A stretch of DNA of 64,000 nucleotides, taken from assembly GCA_036426205.1 (NCBI GenBank), contig CM071568.1, forward strand, positions 51,682,040 through 51,746,039. Direction: 5' to 3'. The DNA is from Ascaphus truei (taxonomy: Eukaryota; Chordata; Amphibia; Anura; Ascaphidae). This document shows positions 1 through 11,650 of this stretch, piece by piece (within the stretch, counting starts at the first letter, position 1; the number at the start of each line of letters is the position of its first letter). The position numbers and the translations under genes were made by a program. The notes beneath the pieces were generated by a model. That model worked only from the letters and a program-made list of their open reading frames with translations, was not told where the DNA came from and searched no databases.

Positions 1-763
1 AATTCAGTCCCAGCCCCTCCCAACAATCTGTCTATCCAATCAGCAATGTGCCAAACTCGAGCACCCGGGAGACAAAAAACTGTTTGGTTCATGCGGTCAT
101 GACAACAGAGGGCATTATCTACCTTCCCAATAGTGGAGTCCCCTACCAGCATAACCGCTCTTTGTCTTTGAGTATCCAGTATCCTGAATCCCCCCTGTAC
201 TCTAGGATCTATTCCCTTTGCTGCTAGAGGAATCAGTCATGCCCAGCCTTGCCATTCGTGCCCTGACAGCCCCAATATCATAACACAATCTGACAAATCT
301 ATTGGGATGGGTCATCTCTGCCTCTTCCACTTCCCCCGACTTCTTCTTTTAACTGTTACCTAGCTTTCTACCTGTTCTTGGTCCACACTCACAGCTCCAC
401 CCTCTGCACTACTAGTTCAAGCCAGGGCCTGCTCAGTGAGCTTCTTTCAATATTGTCCATGTCCCTCAATGTTGCAGTTTGCCTCTTTACATCAGCAATC
501 TGAGACTCTAAAGTGACCACCTGTTCACACTTCCCATAGTGGTATGCTCCCTGGAACAGCTGCTTAAAGTGCACATACATGTGGCAAGATGTGCTTTGAG
601 TGGCATTTTCAATTCTGCTCGTGGTTGCACTGTGGAGTATACAGTGCCAACAATTTAATGTAGAACTTACTTGTTCCCCAAATTCCTTATTCCAACTTTT
701 TCTGGTTCTAATTCCACACTTTGTATAAAAAACGCTTGAAATCAAACAGTAATTCAGTTGCAC
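1..763 (-). pseudogene. CR1-type LINE ORF1 remnant: coiled-coil plus SGNH-esterase region
   Basis: Two minus-strand blocks read as parts of the ORF1 protein of a CR1-type LINE. Positions 389-763 are open for 124 codons; the C-terminal part has a heptad-like stretch (QVVTLESQIADVKRQTATL) that looks like a coiled coil. After a broken gap, positions 236 down to 1 are open again and contain AVMLVGDSTIGKV, the GDS block of an SGNH hydrolase, followed by FCLPGARVWHIADWI. ORF1 proteins with an SGNH esterase are known for CR1-group LINEs and are thought to act with nucleic acid or membranes during retrotransposition. A TGA at 237-239 and frame changes separate the blocks, so this is a pseudogene. It runs off the left edge and lies downstream of the 3' end of the next CR1, so it is a separate copy. 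The family call is by motif only. Confidence 0.62.
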
Positions 764-1082
764 AAATCAGGACATGCAAGCTCAGGATTCATTACAAGCT
801 TCTGTTTTAAAGAGACACACACACCAATCATGTGTGTTAGGTTAGCAATCAACTAAACCACACCCACTGCAGGCTCAACCATGCAGGAGAAAAAAAAAGG
901 TTACAGACTTTCAATTCCCACACAATTAAAAATAAATGACCCCACTGTCCACTCCCCGAATTCAGCCACCGATGATAATATACACTAGTATACACAGAAC
1001 AACACAACTGGTTCTAACGCCACTCCTAATACAAACAGCACTTGAAGTCAAACAGTAATTCAGTCACACAGATCAGGATATG
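731..1082. repeat. Pair of ~46-bp direct repeats
   Basis: A sequence containing CAAACAGTAATTCAGT occurs at about 731-776 and again at about 1036-1082, with the same flanking words (CTTGAARTCAAAC before, CAGATCAGGATATG-like after). The repeats lie about 305 bp apart, at the 5' side of the ORF1 remnant as read on the minus strand. They may be repeated 5' UTR units of the LINE or an unrelated tandem duplication. Between them are a purine run (AGGAGAAAAAAAAAGG-like) and AT-rich sequence with no gene. Confidence 0.5.
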
Positions 1083-1289
1083 TATAGATATATCACAAAT
1101 TACTGTGCCTTGACTGAATGAAATCAAGTGCAGTTCCCCAGCACTTCATTGCATTTCGCGACCCTGTGACAGACGCTGAACCAGAGCTTCCAAATGGTGT
1201 TGTGTGGCAGCCTTAGTACTTTGCAGAAATTATAGGTGGTTCTAGTGTGTCTTTAAGCTAAATTCAATGTACTGTATTTCGAGGCTATT

Positions 1290-3604
1290 ACATATAGTTA
1301 CATAGTTACATAGTAGATGAGGTTGAAAAAAGACATAGGTCCATCAAGTTCAACCCATGCTAAATTTAGACAACAGATACTTTATCCTATATCTATACTT
1401 ACTGATTGATCCAGAGGAAGGCAAACAAAAAACCCCATTAAGGGGAAAAATTAATTCCTTCCTGACTCCAAGAATTGGCAATTGGATTAATCCCTGGATC
1501 AACATCCTTCCCATGTATACTTATTTGGTATATCCCTGTATACCTTTCCCATCTAAAAAGATGCCCAACCTTTTTTTGAACAAATCTATTGTATCTGCCA
1601 TCACAGTCTCCATGGGTAATGAATTCCACATTTTAACTGCCCTTACTGTAAAGAACCCTTTCCTTTGTTGCTGGTGAAATTTCCTTTCCTCCAACCTTAA
1701 GGGATGGCCCGAGTCCTTTTGTACTGCCCGTGGGATGAATAGTTCTTTTGAAAGCTCCTAGTATTGTCCCTGAATATATTTGTATATAGTTATCATATCC
1801 CCTCTTAGACGCCTCTTTTTTAATATAAATAAATCTAATTTAGCTAGCCTCTCCTCATAAGTTAGCAGAGAAGTCTCCTCATAAGTTAGAATGTCTATCC
1901 CCTTTATTAATTTGGTGGCTCTTCTCTGCACTCTCTCTAGTTCCATAATGTCTTTTCTTAGGATTGGTGCCCAAAATTGTACTCCATATTCAAGGTGTGG
2001 TCTTACTAATGCTTTGTAAAGGGGCATAATTATGTTTACTTCCCTTCCATCCATTGCCCGTTTGATGCAAAATAAGATCTTGTTTGCCTTTGCAGCTACT
2101 GCATGACATTGGGCAGTATTGCTAAGCCTGCTGTCTACAAGCACTCCTAAATCCTTCTCCATCCAGGATTCCCCCAATGTATCTCCATTTAATTTGTAAG
2201 TCGCCATTTTATTCTTGCATCCCAAATGCATAACCTTACATTTATCTGTATTAAACCTCATCTGCCATTTACCTGCCCACGTTTCCAGTCTCTCCAAGTC
2301 CTACTGAAGAGAAATTACATCCTGCTCTGATTCTATTACCTTACACAATTTAGTATCATCAGCAATGATGGAGACTTTGCTCTCGATCCCAACCTCAAGG
2401 TCATTAATAAACAAGTTAAAAAGCAGGGGTCCCAGTACCGATCCCTGAGGTACTCCACTCACGACTTTAGCCCAACCTGAAAAAGTTCCATTTATGACAA
2501 CCCTCTGTTGTCTGTCCTTTAACCAGTTTTCAATCCAGGTGCATATATTATTACTGAGTCCAATTTTCTTTATTTTGTACACCAACCTCTTGTGTGAAAC
2601 CGTATCAAAAGCCTTGGCAAAATCTAAGTAGACCACATCAACTGCATTACCCTGGTCTAAATTCCTACTTACCTCCTCAAAGATACAAATAAGGTTAGTT
2701 TGGCATGATCTATCCTTCATAAATCCATGCTGACTATTACTAATAATTTTGTTTTCCATTAGTTATTCCTGAATATTATCCCGTAGTAAACCTTCAAGTA
2801 GTTTCCCTACTATTGAAGTCAGGCTTACAGGTCAGTAATTTCCCGGCTGTGATCTAGCTCCCTTTTTAAATATAGGCACCACATCTGCTTTACGCCAATC
2901 TTGTGGTACTGAGCTTGTGGAAATGGAGTAGTTGAATATTAAATATAATGGTTTTGCTATTACTGAGCTTAACTCCTTGAGAACTCTTGGATGTATGCAA
3001 TCGGGGCCAGGGGCCTTATTTACTTTATTTTTTCAAGTCGCTTATGAACTTCTCCCTCAGTTAACCAATTGTTCATTAATATGGAGGTTGTGGCTTCATC
3101 CTGCGGCACTACTATTGAACTTGATTCTTCCCTTGTAAACACAGAGGCAAAGAATTTGTTTAATACCTCAGTTTTTTCCTTATCTCCAATAATCTGCCTA
3201 CTCATCTCACACTGAAAAGGTCCTATTTTTTCTTTTCTCATTTTATTGTTATTAAGGTACTTAAAGAACTTTTTAGGGTTGACCTTACTTTCTATTGCAA
3301 TCCTTTTTTCATTAACCATTTTTGCTAATTTGATTGCCCTTTTGCACTTTTTGTTACATTCCTTATAATTCTGATACGATGTCTCTGTCCCTTCTGACTT
3401 AAAGAATCTAAACGCCTTCCTCTTCTTGTCCATTTCCTCCCGTACCTGTTTATTTAGCCACTTTGGTTTTGACTTATTTCTTTTATACTTATTACCCAAG
3501 GGTATACACTGATAAGTGTGCTTTTCTAACAACGTTTTAAAGACTGCCCATTTATCTACTACATTTTTCCCTGCAAAAACATCATCCCATTGTATTGGGA
3601 TAGA
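1290..3604 (-). mobile_element. 5'-truncated CR1 LINE retrotransposon
   Basis: This is the 3' two-thirds of a CR1-type LINE on the minus strand. Its 3' end is the short direct repeat near 1290-1315 (TACATAGTTACATAGTAG), a terminus typical of CR1/L2-group LINEs, which end in short microsatellites rather than poly(A). The 3' UTR covers about 1290-1757. Coding sequence (separate entry) runs from 3604 down to 1758. The 5' end stops at 3604 in the linker between the endonuclease and reverse transcriptase domains, exactly where the foldback element begins, so it is either cut by that element or was already 5'-truncated there. Several in-frame stops and one frameshift make it inactive. Confidence 0.85.
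1758..3604 (-). pseudogene. CR1 ORF2 (reverse transcriptase) remnant
   Basis: ORF2 of CR1 LINEs encodes an apurinic-like endonuclease and a reverse transcriptase used for target-primed reverse transcription. Here the linker and RT domain remain. In order on the minus strand: the linker with QWDDVFAGKN (around 3590) and KPKWLNKQVREEMDKKRKAF (around 3440); RT motifs PVSLTS (about 2820), HGFMKDRSCQTNL (2720), the motif A region VVYLDFAKAFDTVSH (2610), GVPQGSVLGPLLFNLFINDL (2440) and IADDTKL (2360), where the usual first residue of the ADD box is kept; then the C-terminal block FNTDKCKVMHLG (2240) and YALVRPHLEYG-like sequence. Damage seen: a TAG at 2301-2303, a TAA near 2757, a TGA near 2838 and a frame change between about 2930 and 3030. 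Catalytic aspartates are present, but no continuous protein is possible. Confidence 0.88.
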
Positions 3605-6600
3605 CTGTTGGTCTATCCAAACTGCGTCTGGCGTTACAATGTGCTCCCACTAATTCTGTCTCCCTTTCTGGTTATAATAGATGCTTTTGTTTTCAGAAGT
3701 CTAAGTGGTTATGTTAACCCTGTGACAAATTCGTAGATTTAGGCTATACCAAGACTTGCAATACATCCATGGAGCATATCCACACGATGTGCAGACTGCG
3801 CATGCGTCATGTAAGTTAAATAATTACGTATCTGTTTGTGTACGCATTGCGCATGCGCCGGAACAGTGCGAGAAGGTAACTGTCTGGACGGCCCGTTTTA
3901 GGTGAGTAACGGGCAAAGGGAGTACTTGGTATGTGCTAAAAACGTTTAGCAGCGATTGTACATAGTGACACACAGTGCGCTGTGCCTCTGATCACTACAG
4001 ATCACCTTTTAGCCAAAACCCAGTGATTTGCGGGACGTGTGTGCTTAGTGTATCAGTGCGTGCATGCATCAGAAAATGTATTTGCTCTATTAATATGTCC
4101 ACTGGTATGGGCGCAGGTACGAGGGTGCTGTGCACCTATAGTTACAAGAGTAGTGAAGGTAGTAAGCGTAGTACTGGGCTGGTAGGTGATATTGAATCGG
4201 GTGAAGTAATGCCCGTATGGCCACAGAGCTGCTTGCTCGTACACTGCTGCAGTGAGGAAATATGGCATACCATGCGGGACAAAGATAGTCAGAGCAGCTG
4301 TAACTATACAAGACAGCATAGACACTATGCACGGTGGTATCAGTAGTTTTAAAACAAGTACGCTGTCTGGTAGTGAGTAACGAGTGCCGCCCTGTGGCAG
4401 CACTGACACCTCTTTAATTGGGTGTATCAATTGCAAAATAGCTCTGACACAGATCAGCGCACTAAAGGAGCTATTGGAGATGGCCGACGCAGTTAATCAT
4501 GAGTCATGAAAACAGCTAAAAGACCTGACATGCCCATGTTCGTCACTTCCTGTGACTTCATCCGGGTGGGCGTTTTTGGTTCCCAGTCGCTTCTTTATAC
4601 CCGTAGTTGCCATAGCGATCGTGGGACGCCAAATGCTGATAGATGGTGGTGCACGGGTACTGCATCCTAAACTGACCTAAGTTAATGGTTGTAATACAAG
4701 TTAGGATAGACTTTAATGGATTTCAAAGATACAATTGGAGGCAACAAAGGTAAATTGAGTTGAAGATAATTTGATACTCACTTAAGTTTATAGGAAAGAG
4801 TTGAAAAAACAAAACCCTCGTTGAGGCCAGATGGATAGTGGGTATTGAGCAGATAAATCCCTGCAGGGAAACTTGATGTGCTTAACTTTCAAGGCATAGA
4901 CCATGTTCCCCCCAGCATTCGCAGGGGGAATTGGGATAAGAAACTCCTGCAGCGGGAGGCCAGATGGATTTATCTGCTCAATACCAACTATCCATCTGGC
5001 CTCAACGAGGGTTTTGTTTTCAACTCTTTCCTATAAACTTAAGTGAGTATCAAATTTCATTTCAACTCAATTTACCTTTGTTGCCTCCAACTGTATCTTT
5101 GAAATCCATTAAAGTCTATCCTAACTTGTATTACAACCATTAACTTAGGTCAGTTTAGGATGCAGTACCCGTGCACCACCATCTATCAGCATTTGGCGTC
5201 CCACGATCGCTATGGCAACTACCGGGTATAAAGAAGCGACCGGGAACCAAGAAACGCCCACCCCGGATGAAGTCACAGGAAGTGACGAAACATGCGGCAT
5301 GTCGGGTCTTTTAGCTGTTTCATGACTCATGATTAACTGCGTCGGCCATCTCCAATAGCTCCTTAGTGCGCTGATCTGTGTCAGAGCTATTTTGCAATTG
5401 ATACACCCAATTAAAGAGGTGTCAGTGCTGCCACAGGGCGGCACTCGTTACTCACTACCAAGACAGCGTACTTGTTTTAAATACTACTGATACCACCGTG
5501 CATATGTGTCTATGCTGTCTTGTATAGTTACAGCTGCTCTGACTATCTTTGTCCCGCATGGTATGCCATATTTCCTCACTGCAGCAGTGTACGAGCAAGC
5601 AGCTCTGTGGCCATACGGGCATTACTTCACCGATCAATATCACCTACCAGCCCAGTACTACGCTTACTACCTTCACTACTCTTGTAACTATAGGTGCACT
5701 GCACCCTCGTACCTGCGCCCATACTGCACCGACACACTTTATTCGAGCAAATACCCAGTATGTACCTGGCAGATACCTGGAATGCGCCGCTCCTCACCTC
5801 TGACAAGCCCCGTTGCGTTTGCCTTCCCAGCCTGGGTTCATGCCTGGCTGACGGGCGGCTGATCTGTTAAATGATAATGATTAGGATTTAATAGGCTGCA
5901 ATGCTTCGCGTGTCTACCAGATGGCATAAATTCATGAATTGTAATGCAGTATATATATATACTGTGCAGTATTGCAGCCAGCAGGAATAAAATGCTTCAA
6001 TCCCTGCCTGGAAAATACCTCAATGCACTCGGGCAGAAAACAGTCACAAACCTCAATACACCCGGGTATACCCGAATTCGTGGGACTAGCCGAGCTCGAA
6101 TAAAGTGTGTCGCCAGTGTACCAGTGGACATATTAATAGAGCAAATACATTTTCTGATGCATGCACGCACTGATACACTAAGCACACACGTCCCGCAAAT
6201 CACTGGGTTTTGGCTAAAAGGTGATCTGTAGTGATCCAGAGGCACAGCGCACTGTGTGTCACTATGTACAATCGCTGCTAAACGTTTTTCGCACATACCA
6301 AGTACTCCCTTTGCCCGTTACTCACCTAAAACGGGCCGTCCAGACAGTTACCTTCTCGCACTGTTCCGGCGCATGCGCAATGCGTACACAAACAGATACG
6401 TAATTATTTAACTTACATGACGCATGCGCAGTCTGCACATCGTGTGGATATGCTCAATGGATGTATTGCAAGTCTTGGTATAGCCTAAATCTACGAATTT
6501 GTCACAGGGTTAACATAACCACTTAGACTTCTGAAAACAAAAGCATCCATTATAACCAGAAAGGGAGACAGAATTAGTGGGAGCACATTGTAACGCCAGA

Positions 6601-6622
6601 CGCAGTTTGGATAGACCAACAG
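3605..6622. mobile_element. 3.0-kb foldback element with arms longer than 1.2 kb
   Basis: The left arm (about 3605-4868) and the right arm (about 4960-6622, including a 395-bp insertion) are near-perfect reverse complements around a spacer of roughly 100 bp. The termini read CTGTTGGTCTATCCAAAC on the left and its complement ending CCAACAG at 6622. Flanking TAGA (3601-3604) and TAGT (6623-6626) may be a 3-4 bp target duplication with one mismatch. Arm differences are mostly single-base indels. Both arms hold short matching open frames (4053-4436 minus and 5506-5862 plus, sharing FVPHGMPYFLTAAVYEQAAL) with no family I recognise; no transposase was seen. Either a non-autonomous foldback transposon or an inverted duplication would fit. 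The MITE present in only one arm argues against a simple fold-back assembly error. Confidence 0.75.
5724..6118. mobile_element. 395-bp TA-flanked MITE inserted in the right foldback arm
   Basis: The left arm of the foldback element lacks this segment, so the empty site can be read directly: CCCATACCAGTGG becomes CCCATA, insertion, TACCAGTGG. The duplicated target is TA (5722-5723 and 6119-6120). The ends are inverted repeats sharing GACACACTTTATTCGAGC, preceded by CTGCACC on the left and by CACTGGC on the right when read inward. TA duplication points to a Tc1/mariner-like or other TA-targeting superfamily. No coding capacity was seen. A second, GC-rich copy with the same termini lies at 14744-15103. 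Confidence 0.82.
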
Positions 6623-9600
6623 TAGTCTAATCATTCAGTATATAGCACAGCACTATATACAGTTTTATATATACACCATTACATAGATATTTAATAAAGT
6701 TTATTTTTATACAACACATCCACCCCTGACCGTCTTTATATTCAGTGCGCCTATTTAAAGGGGATTCTTTTTGGTGTGCCACTCTTGGTGCACATTTATT
6801 GTCTATCTAGCCTATCCCCAGGCTGCACGCCTCTACCAACTAGGGGTCTGAGCGAGGTCTCTCTCTCTATAGTTTTTCGAAATCACAGGATAGTAACATA
6901 TTGAAAATATATATTTAAAAAATTGCATGTTTAATAAGTGTATATTCAAAATTGCACAATGAAAAATTGCATATTTAAAATTGCATTAAAAAAAGAAGGG
7001 GGGTGCAGTATCCAATGGGATCAAGGAGTTGTCATACATGAAGGAATAAGCCCAGTTTAAAATAATGTTGCTAAATATCTGGTGTATGTGAACATGTAAA
7101 AGAGGATTCACCATAGATGGTCTAATGTACAGCAAGATACCATGTTTTCTTGTGGGTCCAATTACAGGAAAGCTGCTAAGTCAATGTCCAGGTTGGGACC
7201 CTTGGGTCTCAAGGTTTCTAATTGGTGTATCGAAAAGGATTATTCTCTGTCGAAGTTTGTCCCCATTGGCATTCCATAGCAACACGAGAGCCTAGAAGTG
7301 ACACCCAGAAATCTTTATTTAACTATTATAGTGTACATAGCTCTCCTGGACATCAAAAGTGTCAGGACACATACTATTTTTGCTAATTTTCAAGGGGGAA
7401 ATTGTGTACAATGCTTCATAAATGTAAAAGAAAATGGATGGGGCCCAACTTCTGTTTTTGTTATTAGGGGGCTGGGCACAACCATGTGATTGCTACTAAA
7501 GCATTCATATGGTCACGTTCATAGAGGTCCAGTGGCACTGGGATGCTGAGGGACTTACAGTATTGTAAAGGTTATGCTCACTTTTATGTAAAAAAAGACC
7601 ATAAGAAATATTTTATAGTTGGCCAGCGTGGAAAGAAAATGATTCACTCATATACATGAAATTGATTGGGATATGCAAGAACAGAGTAAGTCTAGTTTGA
7701 TTTGAAAATGCCTTATCAAAGTACCAATCTTTCTACATTATCCCAGGTCATAACGTTGGTGTTTATTACATTCATAATTACAACCACCTATGAGACACAC
7801 AGGCCTTGAGTACATTTTAGGTAGAGGATATTTCTAATTGTGTTGTTTCCACAGATTATCCAGAGTTATTCAGCAATGCAGGAAAAGGTGATAGGTACTG
7901 ACCCATAAATTACTCTGTGCCACAATATATGAAATCCAATAGGGTCTTTTTTGCTAGTGTATGCAATATTCCCACATACGTTTCACTCCGAGGACCCTAT
8001 GCGCCTTGCTATAAAGCTACTGGTAAACAGAATAGTTCCAATCAAATAAATTGAAGTAAAACCTTCTCATGCACATGCAAGCAGCGGCACCGCATAATGA
8101 TTAAGGGCCCAAAATGGAAGATTTTCAATTTACATTGTAGATAGAGAGAAACCATGTAACGAGCGCACACAAAAAAAATTGTCTTAAATTAAAGAACAAG
8201 CACAGAAATCATAGAAATTATAGCTTTATGGCCTCAGTAACTGTCAATAATAAGTTACTAATACTGGGTAGCAAATGTATATTCACATTAACAGTTCATT
8301 TCTCCCCTAAACGGAACCCAATTAGAAGGCAATATGAGGCAGAAGAGGCAAATTAAATATTCAGGACGCTTGTATTTTACTAGAACATCAGTTAGGTGTT
8401 AATTTTATTTTCTACACAAAGCTGTTGCATTTTCTGGCATACAACAAATGATTTACAGATGTCTATTTGATTCCTGAAACCTATATACCGGTAATGAAAG
8501 CTGACTAGATTATAAAACCTTGTCAAACATACAGTGACAGTATTCTCTTCAGCAAAACCATACAACTTTGTTTTTTAACAACACTTCTTCTGGCCTAACA
8601 ACATTAGGCATTTAAATGCACTCATGAAACACAAGTAATCATATTTTTACATGCTTTAAAACAAACAATATGGTATATTTAGGAGAAACATGCTTTCTGC
8701 TGTACATTAAATGGCTAATTTTTTAGGCACCTTTCCCTCTGGAGTAAACAAATGTTATTATTTTTCTAGTTGTGCGCAATAAATATGGATTTCGCAACTT
8801 GTTTGTCTACCTTTCTTTAAAAATGTATGAACATTGAACAACAACAATATTCTTTAAGCATATTTTTCCATTTGAACATTTCCCCTACCGGTTTTTAATA
8901 TGAAATATTATTCATCAGAGATCGAATGAAGAATCTTTTCCTTCATCTAATGCTTTTACCCAAATCACATTGTCTTTATAAATATTTTATGCGTGCAAGA
9001 AAGTCTGATTATACAAGTTCTGACCACCTTTAGACTGTACAAAATTGATTGTTTTCTTAGACCTTTATATCATACTGGAAAACTGACATATGTAACTGTA
9101 AGTGTTTTCAACAGTAGCTCCTGAGGGGTAAAATGTTAGGAATATTGGTCTATTTTGGTCGATTTTGCAATAGTGATATCCAAAGACATAAATGAGCACA
9201 ATTTTCGTACCACTGCAAGGAAATGTCTAAGCTGAACTAACTGCATTTAAAGTGCGTTAATTTCTGCCAGAGAAATGGAAAATATATCACACAATTGAAT
9301 GCATAAATAAGTGCTATTTTGATTTGGTTTTTGTCTTACTGAAAATAATAACAAGAATACATTTGTAATGTGTTAGATCTGATAAGGTCAGCTAGTTTAC
9401 ATGATTGGGGTCCATAATTTCAATTGATAGGGCTGAAAGGTGTCTCACTGCACCAGAAGGTCTAAGTATCACCCCAGAGACATCTCCTGGTGTTGCTTTT
9501 CCATGATCAATGTTATGCTCCTTTAGGTTGTTTATACTGTATGCTGCAGCACTTTTGTTTTTTGAGAAATACAAGAATTGCTGAGCTTTTCCCTCACAGT

Positions 9601-10335
9601 CGTGCAATAATTGATTTGCTGTGTTTTTGTCACAAGTATTGAAAATGCATTCCCTATTCCCAAGTGTGAAATATGAAGCTGAACTGCACTGCACTGCACT
9701 GATTTCCAATAGACATCTCAATTTTATTTAGCGCATTACACTTTTAAATTCCATAACGGAGATCAGCGTTTATTTCGTTCTCATAAAGAAAATAAGATAC
9801 AGATTTATTGGGATTTATTGGGATTTATAGTGACCAAAAGCAGAATTTACACCAAGTTTTAAAGAAATATTGGCACCTATTTCTTACTATTAGATAATTA
9901 TTTACATAAGGGGCTGTGCCCAACCAATATCATAACCAGTAGAGTGAGAAATGGAAAATATATGCTGGTAAAAAGCCCATATGCACTTAGGAAACCTCAA
10001 CATTTCCTAAGTAAACTTATAAAAGGTTTATTATAAGTGTGCGTGCCATCATGCATTCATGTACATCAATCTACAAGTACTTTACAAATAGTAAGGTTGA
10101 ATGTATGTTTAAGATGAATTCATTCATAATCTGTCAAACAAATGGCATAATTTATGTATTAGCATTTACCTGCTCTAAAATATATGTGTGTGTGGAAATG
10201 AGAATTGAGAACACAAATTTTGTTACGTCTGATTAATTTAGAAAATCCAAAATCTGCCTTTGTAGTTGCTAGATAATTTTAGGAAAGCTTGAAGGTAAGC
10301 ACATGAAGTGTAAATTCAATTGTACTGTCTATATC
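6623..10335. other. AT-rich spacer without recognised genes
   Basis: I see no coding region that I can assign. The stretch has AT-rich tracts near 6650-6720 and 6895-6990. A 109-codon minus-strand open frame (9392-9721) has no recognisable domain. Positions about 8240-8480 and 8560-9130 have a non-repetitive, AT-rich texture seen in vertebrate conserved noncoding DNA, but that is an impression and not a test. No tRNA or mobile element termini were identified. Confidence 0.5.
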
Positions 10336-10403
10336 AGGGGTCTCTAAGCACTGGCAGCCCCCTGCAGCCAACGGAGCCCTGGCTGCACTGCTTAGGGGTG
10401 AGA
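10336..10403. repeat. Short hAT-like palindromic remnant
   Basis: The sequence begins CAGGGGTCTCTAAGCA at 10336 and ends TGCTTAGGGGTG. The inner arms CTAAGCACTGGCAGCC (10343-10358) and GGCTGCACTGCTTAG (10381-10395) are inverted repeats with a ~22-bp loop. CAGGGG-type ends are common in hAT transposons. It may be a very small internally deleted hAT MITE. No target duplication was confirmed. Confidence 0.4.
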
Positions 10404-11650
10404 TACTCAATGGTAATAGGCGAGACCCTGGTCTATATCATATGGTATATGTGGAAGTGATGTAGATAGTGTCCTATTGCAAAAAAGGAAAATATATGGA
10501 TATAGATGTAACCAGGTCCCCCGCTGGGCTTCCCTCGGTTCCCCCAGACCTCCGGTAGCTGTGGGGGTAGTTGTGAGCTGTAAAGGAGGCGAGTGCATCG
10601 GCCGAGCTCCTCGGCACAGGCTGTGGCCATCTTGTGACTCCTTGCGCATGCGCAGTGCAAGCTTGGGTTGCGTTGGCCATCTTGGCATGCTTCGTGCAGG
10701 CGCAGAGCAGTTCAACAGCAGCGGCCATTACAGAAGTACTCCGCAGAGGAACTTTAATCCCCAGCAGGCCCTGGGGCTCCTAGACACATGGGCTGCAGCA
10801 GCCAATCACGAGGCCGGAATCCCCTGCAATGAGATTGATACATTTGGTCGCACTCAGAGGGACCACACAAGTCGGAGCCAGGACAGAAAAGGGGAAGGTA
10901 GGGTCTGAGTGTCAGTGGCACTTACGTCCCAGATAGGCCCCACTCAAGTGAGCTTGTGGTTGCTTCTGGGAAGGCCCAAGATAGGGACGCTTCCCCATTT
11001 ACTGAGTAGTGTCAGGGACACAGAAGAAGATGCTGCACAGTGACTGTGGCCTGTGGTCTGGGATCAGAACACCTACGTACAGAGACTCTTACAGATGGGA
11101 CCTTCCTACCGGAGACCACCCAATGCATAGGAGGATGCCACCGTGGACGGTGACGTCGCTGGATCAGTGGATCCCCATCGTGAAGTTGGCCGCACCGAGT
11201 ACTGGAGTACTCGGCAGGTACCTCACAAAGTGCATCAACAGCTCACGGGGTAGCGCTACTCCCTACACTTTTGAGTGGGCCCTGACATTGGGAAAAGGAC
11301 ATCAGGGTATTGTTGCCTAGCTCCTAAAGTACTTTGGGGACACTCATTGGTGGTACTGAATTGGGGTTGTTATGCTGTGTGGTACAGGGTACTGTTGATA
11401 GGGCATAGTAAAATAGTAAAGGTTATTATATATACATAGACATGTGTGTGTATTATTGGTATTGTTCCTGGGAAGGGCTTATCCTGCTGCGTCAGGATCC
11501 TTTTCAGGTGGAGGCGCTGCATCGAGGTGGACATCTGGTCAGCCCAGGCTCCCAGTGGTGGAGGCATTGGCCTTCTGTGAGCCAACAGGTAACGGCAGTA
11601 CCGGTAGACTCTTTAGAAAGGGGAAAGCGGGCTACATATACACTATAGGT
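10404..11650 (+). mobile_element. Solo pseudo-LTR-like repeat, copy A
   Basis: A GC-richer block in AT-rich DNA matches, in the same order and orientation, the repeats at 18760-19770 and 36100-36700. Shared words include GATTGATACATTTKG near 10835 and 19150, AGTGTCAGGGACACAG near 11010 and 19355, and CCCAGTGGTGGAGGC with GTGAGCCAACAG near 11550 and 36610. The other two copies bracket a Penelope-like element, so this copy is probably a solo terminal repeat or a truncated PLE. It also carries the palindrome TTGCGCATGCGCAGTG near 10643. No open frame of known type was found. Confidence 0.6.

Noticed and set aside
3605..3720. Continuation of the CR1 ORF2 into the palindrome (in-frame HIVTPDAVWID)
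   Set aside because: The minus frame stays open for about 30 codons with one stop, but the residues do not fit the CR1 linker, and the same sequence is at the far end of the palindrome. I treat it as chance.
3605..6622. Palindrome as an assembly fold-back artefact
   Set aside because: A 395-bp MITE with its own TA duplication is in only one arm, and the arms differ at many small sites. Long-read confirmation would still be useful.
9392..9721. 109-codon minus-strand frame
   Set aside because: No recognised domain, no neighbouring exons or element motifs; AT-rich DNA can give such a frame by chance.
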